NCBI GenBank assembly: GCA_030150795.1
Contig: JASLFF010000518.1
Span: 1-5,898 of the forward strand
Reading direction: 5' to 3'
DNA from: Terriglobales bacterium
GTDB taxonomy: Bacteria; Acidobacteriota; Terriglobia; Terriglobales; Gp1-AA117
Length of the DNA: 5,898 bases
Shown: one piece after another, positions 1-5,662 of the stretch
How the letters are laid out: every line of letters begins with the position of its first letter
How positions within the stretch are numbered: position 1 is the stretch's first letter
The notes under the pieces: model-generated
The model's database searches: none
Told to the model about the DNA's origin: nothing
The model's input: only the letters and a program-made list of their open reading frames with translations
Program-made: the position numbers and the translations under genes

Positions 1-196
1 TCTGGTGTCCCGGAATGATTTCATTGCACCGTGGAGGGATCTCGCCCTCGACAATGTGCAAGTCTGTTCGGCAAACGCCACAGGCGCGCACGCGCAGAAG
101 AACATGGCCGGGCTTAAGCTGCGGTCTTGGCGCCTCGCGGATCTCCAGCGGGCGTTTTGAGATATCGTTCGGCGAAGTTAAGACAGCAGCTTTCAT
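1..196 (-). CDS. Zinc-dependent alcohol dehydrogenase, N-terminal part (cut by window edge)
   Basis: The reverse strand reads MKAAVLTSPNDI from an ATG at 196-194 and stays open to the window edge, giving 65 residues of a family usually about 330-350 residues long. The visible part is the GroES-like catalytic domain of the medium-chain dehydrogenase/reductase superfamily. The CGVCRTDLH motif lies at residues 39-47; by family knowledge Cys42 is a catalytic zinc ligand. PGHQ at 62-65 supplies the second ligand, His64. Many relatives have GHE here, but GHQ also occurs in this branch. Such enzymes oxidise alcohols or reduce aldehydes with NAD(P); the substrate cannot be told. The MKAAVL start is typical of the family, and a weak GAGAG ribosome site sits 8 nt upstream (plus-strand 205-209). 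The gene diverges from the signalling cluster, so it may share the 197-586 control region, but no functional link is shown. Confidence 0.9.
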   Translation of the reverse strand, partial: MKAAVLTSPNDISKRPLEIREAPRPQLKPGHVLLRVRACGVCRTDLHIVEGEIPPRCNEIIPGHQ

Positions 197-217
197 CTGG
201 ATGGCTCTCGCCAAAGA

Positions 218-233
218 ATAGCAGGATAGCAGG
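218..233. repeat. 8-bp perfect tandem duplication
   Basis: ATAGCAGG occurs twice back to back (218-225 and 226-233). It lies 22-37 nt upstream of the dehydrogenase start codon, within the likely leader or promoter of that gene. On the minus strand it reads CCTGCTAT twice, so it duplicates a TAT-containing element that might be part of a -10 region. Two copies of 8 bp could also be a chance slippage product. Confidence 0.6.
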
Positions 234-321
234 GGAGACTCTGAATAAAGCGGCCTGACGCAGGGCAACCATTCAGGACTCGGCGGATAATGTCGGCCCC
301 TTATGCAATTCTTATCCTTAG

Positions 322-349
322 ATTTGGAGGAAACATTTGGAGGAAACAT
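322..349. repeat. 13-bp perfect tandem duplication
   Basis: ATTTGGAGGAAAC is repeated exactly at 322-334 and 335-347, and the match continues for two more bases to 349. The 13-bp period is not a multiple of three, which argues against the region being coding. Each copy contains GGAGGAAA, which looks like a ribosome site, but no open frame of note starts just behind it. The second copy ends 2 bp before the palindrome at 352-372. It could be a doubled protein-binding site or a slippage product. Confidence 0.65.
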
Positions 350-351
350 CT

Positions 352-372
352 TGATCTTAAGTTGTAAGATCA
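352..372. promoter_or_regulatory. Palindrome, candidate operator
   Basis: TGATCTTA (352-359) and TAAGATCA (365-372) are perfect 8-bp inverted arms around a 5-nt centre, AGTTG. The 21-bp length and two-fold symmetry are what a dimeric helix-turn-helix regulator would bind. No T-run follows, so it is not an intrinsic terminator. It lies 214 bp before the Hpt start and 155 bp before the divergent dehydrogenase start, so it could serve either gene. The binding protein is unknown. Confidence 0.4.
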
Positions 373-391
373 CTCAGTGTTCATATCCGAA

Positions 392-409
392 TTTTCGAAA
401 GTACGAAAA
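392..409. repeat. Short inverted repeat TTTTCG-N6-CGAAAA
   Basis: Six-base perfect arms at 392-397 and 404-409 flank AAAGTA. It lies 19 bp downstream of the larger palindrome in the same AT-rich control region. The short arms make chance occurrence possible. No known operator was recognised. Confidence 0.3.
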
Positions 410-573
410 GAATGTCCTTGACGCTCTGTATTTATCTTTGGCCATTATCGTAATGGGATTCTGGATGAAGATCTTTTGCCGATATAAACGATCCTGGCAC
501 TTTACAAAAGCAAAGTTTCGCCATTCAACTGAGAGAATTACCTATGTTCTGGGACGAAAAGCAGAGTTGAATC

Positions 574-578
574 AGAGG
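574..578 (+). promoter_or_regulatory. Ribosome binding site supporting a TTG start of the Hpt gene
   Basis: AGAGG lies 8 nt before the TTG at 587-589. No ATG or GTG occurs in this frame between the in-frame stop at 530-532 and position 587, so TTG is the only usual start that keeps the N-terminal helix of the Hpt protein. The site supports that choice. Confidence 0.55.
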
Positions 579-586
579 TCGACCTG

Positions 587-934
587 TTGAACAGAGAGGG
601 TTTTGATCCGCAGGCACTTTTGGATCGAGTACACGGCGACCTCAACTTGCTCCAGGAGTTGGTCGAATTGTTTGGCACGGAAGTTCCAGGAATGCTGGCA
701 AGAATCGAGAAGGCAATCCAGCAGGGTTCAGCGTTAGAACTGGAAAAAGCCGGCCACCAGATTAAAGGATCAATGCTTCAGTTTTCCGCACACGCCGCTG
801 CCAATATAGCGTTGCAATTAGAAGAAAGCGGGCGGACCGGCTCCATGGATGGAGCTGGCATGTTGCTGGAAAAGCTCAGGCAAGAGGTTAATGTATTGGA
901 TGAGAGATTACATTTTATGTTGCAGAATCGTTGA
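587..934 (+). CDS. Small stand-alone Hpt (histidine phosphotransfer) protein
   Basis: This 115-residue cytoplasmic protein matches a single Hpt four-helix-bundle domain in length and pattern. The signature HQIKGS lies at residues 57-62, with His57 (codon 755-757) as the expected phospho-acceptor. The following F-S-A-H-A-A stretch and the LEESGRTG segment near 78-85 fit the helix after the active site. An acidic, leucine-rich N-terminal helix (FDPQALLDRV, then ELVELFGTEV) is also usual for the family. Hpt proteins carry phosphate between two receiver aspartates and have no kinase activity of their own. The next gene is a hybrid kinase that ends in a receiver, so it is the obvious donor. The gene starts with TTG, and a 58-bp gap separates it from the kinase gene. 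There is no fused output domain. The acceptor could be the kinase's N-terminal receiver or the NtrC-type protein downstream; this is inference. Confidence 0.9.
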   Translation: MNREGFDPQALLDRVHGDLNLLQELVELFGTEVPGMLARIEKAIQQGSALELEKAGHQIKGSMLQFSAHAAANIALQLEESGRTGSMDGAGMLLEKLRQEVNVLDERLHFMLQNR

Positions 935-992
935 GTCGTTAATGCTAAGATCCGCGGCGCGGAAGCTCAGATTGAAGGAGCGGACGTAAGAA

Positions 993-2885
993 ATGTCAAT
1001 GTTGGTAATGGATTCTCGGCAGACGGAACTGCTCAGTGTGCTGCTGGTCGAGGACAATGTGGTGGATGCGAAGTTCATCACCGGATTGCTGGGTTTACCC
1101 ACCGCCGCGCTGCATTGCCAGCATGTTACTCGCTTGGCCGACGCTTTGGGACACCTTGAGAGGAACAATCCCGACGTAATTCTGCTCGACCTCAATCTTG
1201 AAGATAGTGCCGGCTATGAGACTTTTAACCGTATCCGCCAAGCGGCCTTCCGTGCCGCCATTTTGGTTCTAAGCGGTTCGGATGATGAGGACTTGGCCAT
1301 TAAGACGGTACGGGAGGGTGCGCAGGATTATTTGGTAAAAGGCACGTTTGATGGGCGAATACTCCTGCGCTCCATTCGTTATGCCATCGAACGCAAACGC
1401 TCTGAAGAAGCATTACGGCAAAGCCAGGCAACCGTCCGCGCCATCTTCGAAAATTCTGTGGAAGGCATCGTCATTTTTGCCGATGACGGTATCTGCCTGG
1501 AGGCGAACGCCGCTGCAGGGGCCCTCGTAAATCTTTCTCGCAAAGAGCTGATTGGTTGTCGCCTGTGCGACTTCTGTGAAAAGGGTTTTGAGGAGGTGTG
1601 GGCGCAGCTAAGAGCGTCGCAAAGCGGTCGCGGGCAGTTCTGGGCGCACCTTAAGGAGGGGGCCCGAAGGTTGGTGGATTATAGCTTTACCGCAAATATT
1701 CTTCCCGGCCAGCACCTGGCCATGCTACGTGACATTACCGAACAGCAGGATATGGAAGAACAACTACGAGATTCACAAAAAATGGAAGCAGTAGGCCGTC
1801 TGGCAGGTGGTGTAGCGCACGATTTCAACAATATCCTTGGCATTATCAGCGGTCACGCGGAGCTGCTTGAATCAAGCGCGTCCAGCCATGTAGAGCGCGG
1901 TCGCGCGGAAAAGATTATTTCGGCAACCGAAAAGGCGGCGTCCCTCACTCGGCAACTGCTTGCCTTTGGTCGCAAGCAAGTTATGACGCTTAAGTTGCTG
2001 GATCTGGCGAGTGTGCTTGAGGGAATCAGCAGCATGGTGGACTGCCTGGTGGGTGCGGAAGTGCAAATTAGTATTCAAGCCGCAAAGAATGTTGGGTTGG
2101 TGCGGGCCGATCAAAGCCAGATGGAACAAGTCATCATGAACCTGACTGCCAATGCGCGCGAAGCCATGCCCGAAGGTGGGACCCTTACGATTACTATTGA
2201 TCGGTATCTAAGTTCTGACCAGCCCGAACTGCCGCCGGGTGAATATGTGCGTTTATCCATCAGTGATACTGGCGCCGGCATAAGCCAGGAAGTCCAGTCG
2301 CGGATCTTCGAGCCGTTCTTTACCACCAAAAAGACTGGTTCCGGATTAGGACTCTCCACGGTTTATGGAATCGTGAAGCAGAGCGGCGGCTACATTACCG
2401 TACAGTCAGAAGCGCAACGCGGTTCAACTTTTAGCGTTTATTTGCCGGTGATTAGTGGCAGCCATCTGAATCCAGTTCCCTCGGAGTCGCGGCAACGGTC
2501 GCATGTACCGGGACATGAAACCATTCTATTAGTCGACAATGAAGAAGATCTGCGCAATGCATCGTGCGAATATCTGGAGAGTTGTGGTTACCGGGTTCTC
2601 ACCGCTGGAGATGGGAAAGAGGCGATTGAGATTTGCAACAGCTATGCTGGTCCTATTTCATTGCTGATCTCTGATATCGTGATGCCCAAGTTGAGTGGTC
2701 GTGGCCTGGTGGACCATGTGCGCAAGACCCGTCCGGGTACGAGCGTGTTGATCATTTCCGGTTATGGCGCCGATGCGGTATGGCGGCACGGTATCGCTTT
2801 AGACCCTTCCTGCTTCTTACAGAAGCCCTTTACTTTCCAGGTTTTAAGCGCACAAATTCGAGCAGTTCTTGATAAAGAAAGCTGA
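993..2885 (+). CDS. Soluble hybrid histidine kinase, REC-PAS-HisKA-HATPase-REC
   Basis: This 630-residue protein has no membrane segment and should act in the cytoplasm. Domains in order: a receiver (about 14-130; acidic pair E20-D21, phospho-acceptor D66, S94, K116); a PAS domain (about 143-250); HisKA (about 260-330) with H276 in VAHDFNN; HATPase_c (about 373-487) with N383 and N387 in the N box, DTGAGI at 425-430, IFEPFFTTK at 438-446 and GSGLGLST at 449-456; and a C-terminal receiver (about 509-627; D561 acceptor, S589, K611). All catalytic residues are present, so it should autophosphorylate on H276 and pass phosphate to D561. Oddities: the PAS domain has C189-x2-C192-x2-C195, and the C-terminal receiver has D515-N516 where two acids are usual. 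ATG 993 follows AAGGAG (975-980) at a rather long 12 nt; ATG 999 or 1008 are alternatives. The Hpt gene just upstream is its likely relay partner. Confidence 0.93.
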   Translation: MSMLVMDSRQTELLSVLLVEDNVVDAKFITGLLGLPTAALHCQHVTRLADALGHLERNNPDVILLDLNLEDSAGYETFNRIRQAAFRAAILVLSGSDDEDLAIKTVREGAQDYLVKGTFDGRILLRSIRYAIERKRSEEALRQSQATVRAIFENSVEGIVIFADDGICLEANAAAGALVNLSRKELIGCRLCDFCEKGFEEVWAQLRASQSGRGQFWAHLKEGARRLVDYSFTANILPGQHLAMLRDITEQQDMEEQLRDSQKMEAVGRLAGGVAHDFNNILGIISGHAELLESSASSHVERGRAEKIISATEKAASLTRQLLAFGRKQVMTLKLLDLASVLEGISSMVDCLVGAEVQISIQAAKNVGLVRADQSQMEQVIMNLTANAREAMPEGGTLTITIDRYLSSDQPELPPGEYVRLSISDTGAGISQEVQSRIFEPFFTTKKTGSGLGLSTVYGIVKQSGGYITVQSEAQRGSTFSVYLPVISGSHLNPVPSESRQRSHVPGHETILLVDNEEDLRNASCEYLESCGYRVLTAGDGKEAIEICNSYAGPISLLISDIVMPKLSGRGLVDHVRKTRPGTSVLIISGYGADAVWRHGIALDPSCFLQKPFTFQVLSAQIRAVLDKES

Positions 2886-2897
2886 CCCTCTGGTCCA

Positions 2898-2910
2898 GCT
2901 GCCGAGCAGC
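2898..2910 (+). other. Small hairpin between hybrid kinase and membrane kinase genes
   Basis: GCTGC (2898-2902) and GCAGC (2906-2910) can pair around a CGA triloop, directly after the near-palindrome CTGGTCCAG (2890-2898). No T-run follows, so this is not an intrinsic terminator. It might mark an RNA processing or pausing point between the two gene pairs, or it may mean nothing. Confidence 0.25.
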
Positions 2911-2941
2911 GCCCGTCTCGTGATACATTCAAACATTCCCT

Positions 2942-4225
2942 ATGAACGAACGCGCTACTCCGCGTTGGCTGGATGTTCTTTGGCTCATCTTTCTTGGCGG
3001 CCTTGCGCTCATACCGCCAGTGGCCGAATTACATAAGCAACTCATTTTGCTGATCATCGGAATTTCGCAATTGCTGGAGACCCAGTTTGTGCGGCTTGCG
3101 GGAAAGCCGGGTCCGGCAATGGCCGTGCTAATCAAGATCGTTCTTGCAACGGTTCTGATCAATCACACGGGAGATCCGGCAGCCATCAATAGCGGTTACT
3201 ATCCGATCTACTATCTTCCGGTAATGACTGCGGCCATGTATTTCGGGCCGGTCGGCACTCTGCTGTGGACGCTGGCTGCTTCATTAGCCTATAGCTCGTA
3301 TCTTTATCAGGCGAACTTGCACTTCACCATTACCGCCAGCAGCATGTCTGAATTGCTGATGCGGGTCCTTTTCTTCTTTTTTGTAGCGATGACCGTGAAT
3401 CGCTTCGTAATGCAGTATCGTTTGCAGGTTCGGAGGTATCAGGTTCTTTCCGAAACGCTTACTGAGGCGAATCGCAATTTAAAACTCGCGCAGGACGAGG
3501 CCCGCAGGGCTGAAAGGCTTGCCGCGCTCGGCCAGCTTTCAGCCGGCCTGGCCCATGAAATACGCAATCCGTTGGGCGTGATCAAGGGTTCGGCGGAAAT
3601 ACTTACTCAAAAGCTGGACAACGCAAATCCGCTCGCGCAGGAACTCGCTGGATATATTTACACTGAAGTCAATCGTGTGAGCGCCCTGGTAAGTCGCTTC
3701 CTTGATTTTGCCCGGCCATCGCAGCTTGATCTGAGTACTCATGATATTGCCACGGTTGTTGAACGGTGTTTGAAGACGGTTTCTGAACAGGGCGCATGTA
3801 AAAAGGTCACCATAAAACGTGACTTTGCTCCCGGCTTGCCGCAGGTGATGCTGGACCACGATTTATGCGACCAGGTCTTCACCAATCTATTTATGAACGC
3901 CTGCGAAGCTATGGGAGAAAAAGGCGGAGAATTGCGCGTCAGGCTTCGTGCGTCCGACGAAGAAGCAGAAACACGAGGCGTTGTGGTGGAAATTGAGGAT
4001 AGCGGTCCTGGGGTTCCGGCGGAAATGAAGGAGCAGATATTCAATCCTTTTGTAACGACTAAAAAATCTGGAGTGGGGCTGGGACTCGCAATCGTTTCCA
4101 AAATTATCGACGCTCACGCAGGCTCTCTCAAGCTTGTGAGCGAGCCCGGCCATGGGGCTTGTTTTCGAGTTGAGTTTCCTGCGGTGTCTGTCATGCAAGA
4201 CCAGTCCGTGACAAAAGCAAACTGA
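2942..4225 (+). CDS. Membrane-bound NtrB-like sensor histidine kinase
   Basis: This 427-residue protein opens with about six hydrophobic segments (roughly 11-29, 33-48, 58-74, 87-104, 105-121 and 138-157) joined by short loops. The sensor is therefore the membrane bundle itself, without a large periplasmic domain. A charged, coiled-coil-like stretch (about 160-195) leads to HisKA, with H205 in GLAHEIRNPLG. HATPase_c follows, with N315 and N319 in the N box, DSGPG at 353-357, IFNPF at 366-370 and GVGLGLA at 377-383. It should autophosphorylate H205 and phosphorylate D52 of the NtrC-type protein, whose gene begins 3 bp after its stop. The signal sensed is unknown. An in-frame stop at 2921-2923 excludes any earlier start. 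No Shine-Dalgarno sequence precedes ATG 2942, so initiation is either weak or leaderless. By architecture it is close to the NtrB/ZraS/AtoS-type kinases that partner sigma-54 activators, but no specific name is justified. Confidence 0.92.
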   Translation: MNERATPRWLDVLWLIFLGGLALIPPVAELHKQLILLIIGISQLLETQFVRLAGKPGPAMAVLIKIVLATVLINHTGDPAAINSGYYPIYYLPVMTAAMYFGPVGTLLWTLAASLAYSSYLYQANLHFTITASSMSELLMRVLFFFFVAMTVNRFVMQYRLQVRRYQVLSETLTEANRNLKLAQDEARRAERLAALGQLSAGLAHEIRNPLGVIKGSAEILTQKLDNANPLAQELAGYIYTEVNRVSALVSRFLDFARPSQLDLSTHDIATVVERCLKTVSEQGACKKVTIKRDFAPGLPQVMLDHDLCDQVFTNLFMNACEAMGEKGGELRVRLRASDEEAETRGVVVEIEDSGPGVPAEMKEQIFNPFVTTKKSGVGLGLAIVSKIIDAHAGSLKLVSEPGHGACFRVEFPAVSVMQDQSVTKAN

Positions 4226-4228
4226 CCT

Positions 4229-5599
4229 ATGGCGAATATCCTTATCGTTGAAGACGAGCCGCGTATGCGGCGATTGCTTGAGATCAGCCTGGGCGAAGAC
4301 GGCCACACCGTTTACACGTCAGGCGACGCTGAAAGCGGATTGGTACATTTGCGAAAAGCTCAGGCGGATCTGGTAGTAACCGACCTGAAACTTCCCGGCC
4401 TGAATGGTCTTGAATTCTTGCAGGAAGGGAAGCGCCTCAACCCCGCACTGCCATTCATTGTGATGACAGCATACGGAAGCGTTGAAACCGCCGTGGACGC
4501 AATGAAAGCCGGAGCGAGCGACTATGTGCTGAAACCCTTCACCATGGCCGAAATGAAGCTCGTTATCAATAAAGAGCTCGACGTCCAGCAGGTGCGCGAT
4601 GAAAACGTTCGCCTGAAAGAAGCCTTGGGAAAGCGCTACCATTTCCAGAATATTGTTGGACACAGCAAAAAGATGCAGGAAGTTCTTGCGTTAGTGGCGC
4701 GCGTAGCGCCAACAAATTCCACGGTGCTCATTGGCGGTGAAAGCGGCGTGGGCAAAGACCTGATCGCGCGGGCCATTCACCAGAATTCAAGGCGTGCCTC
4801 CGGCCCGTTCATTAAGATCAACAGCACGGCCATTCCAGACACGCTTTTTGAAAGCGAACTCTTTGGCTTTGAACGCGGGGCCTTTACCGGTGCGCTGGCC
4901 AGCAAGCCGGGCAAGTTTGAGCTGGCGGATAAAGGAACCCTCTTTCTCGATGAGATTGGCGACGTGCCGGCGGCCATTCAGGTGAAGCTGCTACGCGTCT
5001 TGCAGGAACGCGAGTTTGAGCGGCTGGGCGGAACCAAGACTCTGAGAGTGGACATACGTATGATCGCCGCAACGAATCGCGATTTGCGCGCCGCCCTGGA
5101 AGAAGGCACATTTCGCGAAGACCTTTATTACCGGCTGAATGTTGTGCCAATCGATATTCCGCCGTTGCGTGAACACAAGGAAGATATTCCGGATCTGGTG
5201 AATCATTTTCTCGCGCGATTCGCCGCTGACAGCGAGAAGGAAATCGAAGGCATTACGCCCGCCGCACTCGACGCGCTGATGGAATACCACTGGCCGGGCA
5301 ACATCCGGCAGCTTGAAAATAGCGTGGAGCGCGCGGTGGCATTGTCGCCGGGGCGAGTGATCGATGAGAAAGACATCCACCTAGATGCAAGGTTGAGCAA
5401 ATCTGGGGCTGCGGCGTCCTCCGCCAATCAATTTCTTCCTGAAGGAATGACTTTGGAGCAGTGGGAAGACAACATGATCCGTGAAGCCCTGCGCCGCGCC
5501 AATGGCAACAAAAGCCAGGCCGCACGATTGCTTGGACTCTCCCGGAATGCGCTGCGTTACCGGCTGGACAAAATCGGCGTAGCCGACGAAGGAGAGTAA
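4229..5599 (+). CDS. NtrC-type sigma-54-dependent response regulator
   Basis: This 456-residue protein has the full three-domain layout. The receiver (about 1-120) has E8, D9, acceptor D52, T80 and K102. The AAA+ sigma-54 activator domain (about 140-370) has Walker A GGESGVGK at 169-176 (Lys176), GAFTGA at 217-222 for sigma-54 contact, Walker B LFLDE at 238-242, ATNRDL at 281-286, arginine-finger region REDLYYR at 296-302 and [10 protein letters not shown] at 355-364. The C-terminal Fis-type helix-turn-helix (about 415-450) has [14 protein letters not shown] at 426-439. When phosphorylated it should form a ring, hydrolyse ATP and open sigma-54 RNA polymerase complexes. The gene starts 3 bp after the membrane kinase stop and lacks its own ribosome site, which suggests translational coupling. 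No sigma-54 promoter was found in the intergenic regions, so its targets probably lie elsewhere. The phospho-Hpt upstream is a possible second donor (inference). Confidence 0.95.
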   Translation: MANILIVEDEPRMRRLLEISLGEDGHTVYTSGDAESGLVHLRKAQADLVVTDLKLPGLNGLEFLQEGKRLNPALPFIVMTAYGSVETAVDAMKAGASDYVLKPFTMAEMKLVINKELDVQQVRDENVRLKEALGKRYHFQNIVGHSKKMQEVLALVARVAPTNSTVLIGGESGVGKDLIARAIHQNSRRASGPFIKINSTAIPDTLFESELFGFERGAFTGALASKPGKFELADKGTLFLDEIGDVPAAIQVKLLRVLQEREFERLGGTKTLRVDIRMIAATNRDLRAALEEGTFREDLYYRLNVVPIDIPPLREHKEDIPDLVNHFLARFAADSEKEIEGITPAALDALMEYHWPGNIRQLENSVERAVALSPGRVIDEKDIHLDARLSKSGAAASSANQFLPEGMTLEQWEDNMIREALRRANGNKSQAARLLGLSRNALRYRLDKIGVADEGE

Positions 5600-5615
5600 A
5601 GGCGAGTTGCAATAA

Positions 5616-5644
5616 GAAAGGCCTCAAACATCGAGGCCTTTTCT
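5616..5644. terminator. Intrinsic, bidirectional terminator
   Basis: AAAGGCCTC (5617-5625) pairs perfectly with GAGGCCTTT (5633-5641) around a 7-nt loop, and the run TTTTCT follows on the plus strand. The minus strand also ends in a T-rich stretch (TTTCTTATT) after the same stem. It starts 17 nt after the stop of the sigma-54 activator gene and 19 nt after the stop of the converging gene, so it can close both transcription units. Confidence 0.9.
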
Positions 5645-5662
5645 GCTGAATGTGGTTCGTGC

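Larger units (their letters stand above)
197..586. other. Divergent AT-rich intergenic region, no convincing gene
   Basis: This 390-bp gap separates the divergent dehydrogenase and Hpt starts and should hold both promoters. From about 300 onward it is visibly richer in A and T than the genes on either side. It contains an 8-bp tandem duplication (218-233), a 13-bp tandem duplication (322-349), a palindrome with 8-bp arms (352-372) and a shorter inverted repeat (392-409). A 95-codon open frame (303-590) crosses these repeats but resembles no family I recognise. No tRNA, riboswitch or sigma-54 site of correct spacing was seen. TATAAA at 483-488 could be a -10 element for the Hpt gene, but no good -35 lies at the right distance. 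Confidence 0.6.

Noticed and set aside
15..221. 68-codon plus-strand open frame at the left edge
   Set aside because: It is antisense to the dehydrogenase N-terminus, whose zinc-site motifs are unmistakable.
418..423. TTGACG, a good -35-like hexamer in the intergenic region
   Set aside because: No -10-like hexamer is found 16-18 nt downstream (the sequence there is GCCATT).
476..488. Possible sigma-70 promoter with TATAAA at 483-488 as -10
   Set aside because: Only a poor -35 candidate (TTCTGG, 459-464) lies at a suitable distance, so it is too weak to annotate as a promoter.
495..512. TGGCAC followed by GC, resembling a sigma-54 (-24/-12) promoter before the Hpt gene
   Set aside because: The gap between the GG and GC pairs is 12 nt, not the required 10, and the -12 side lacks the TTGC form. 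It is therefore very unlikely to be used.
952..962. CCGC-GGC-GCGG mini-hairpin between the Hpt and hybrid kinase genes
   Set aside because: A four-base stem with a three-base loop and no T-run is too small to call a terminator or regulator.
3887..4306. 139-codon reverse-strand open frame across the end of the membrane kinase gene
   Set aside because: It lies opposite an intact HATPase domain with all motifs, and its translation shows no domain or sensible composition. It is a shadow frame.
4991..5380. 129-codon reverse-strand open frame within the sigma-54 activator gene
   Set aside because: It is antisense to conserved AAA+ motifs, with no recognisable family and no ribosome site.
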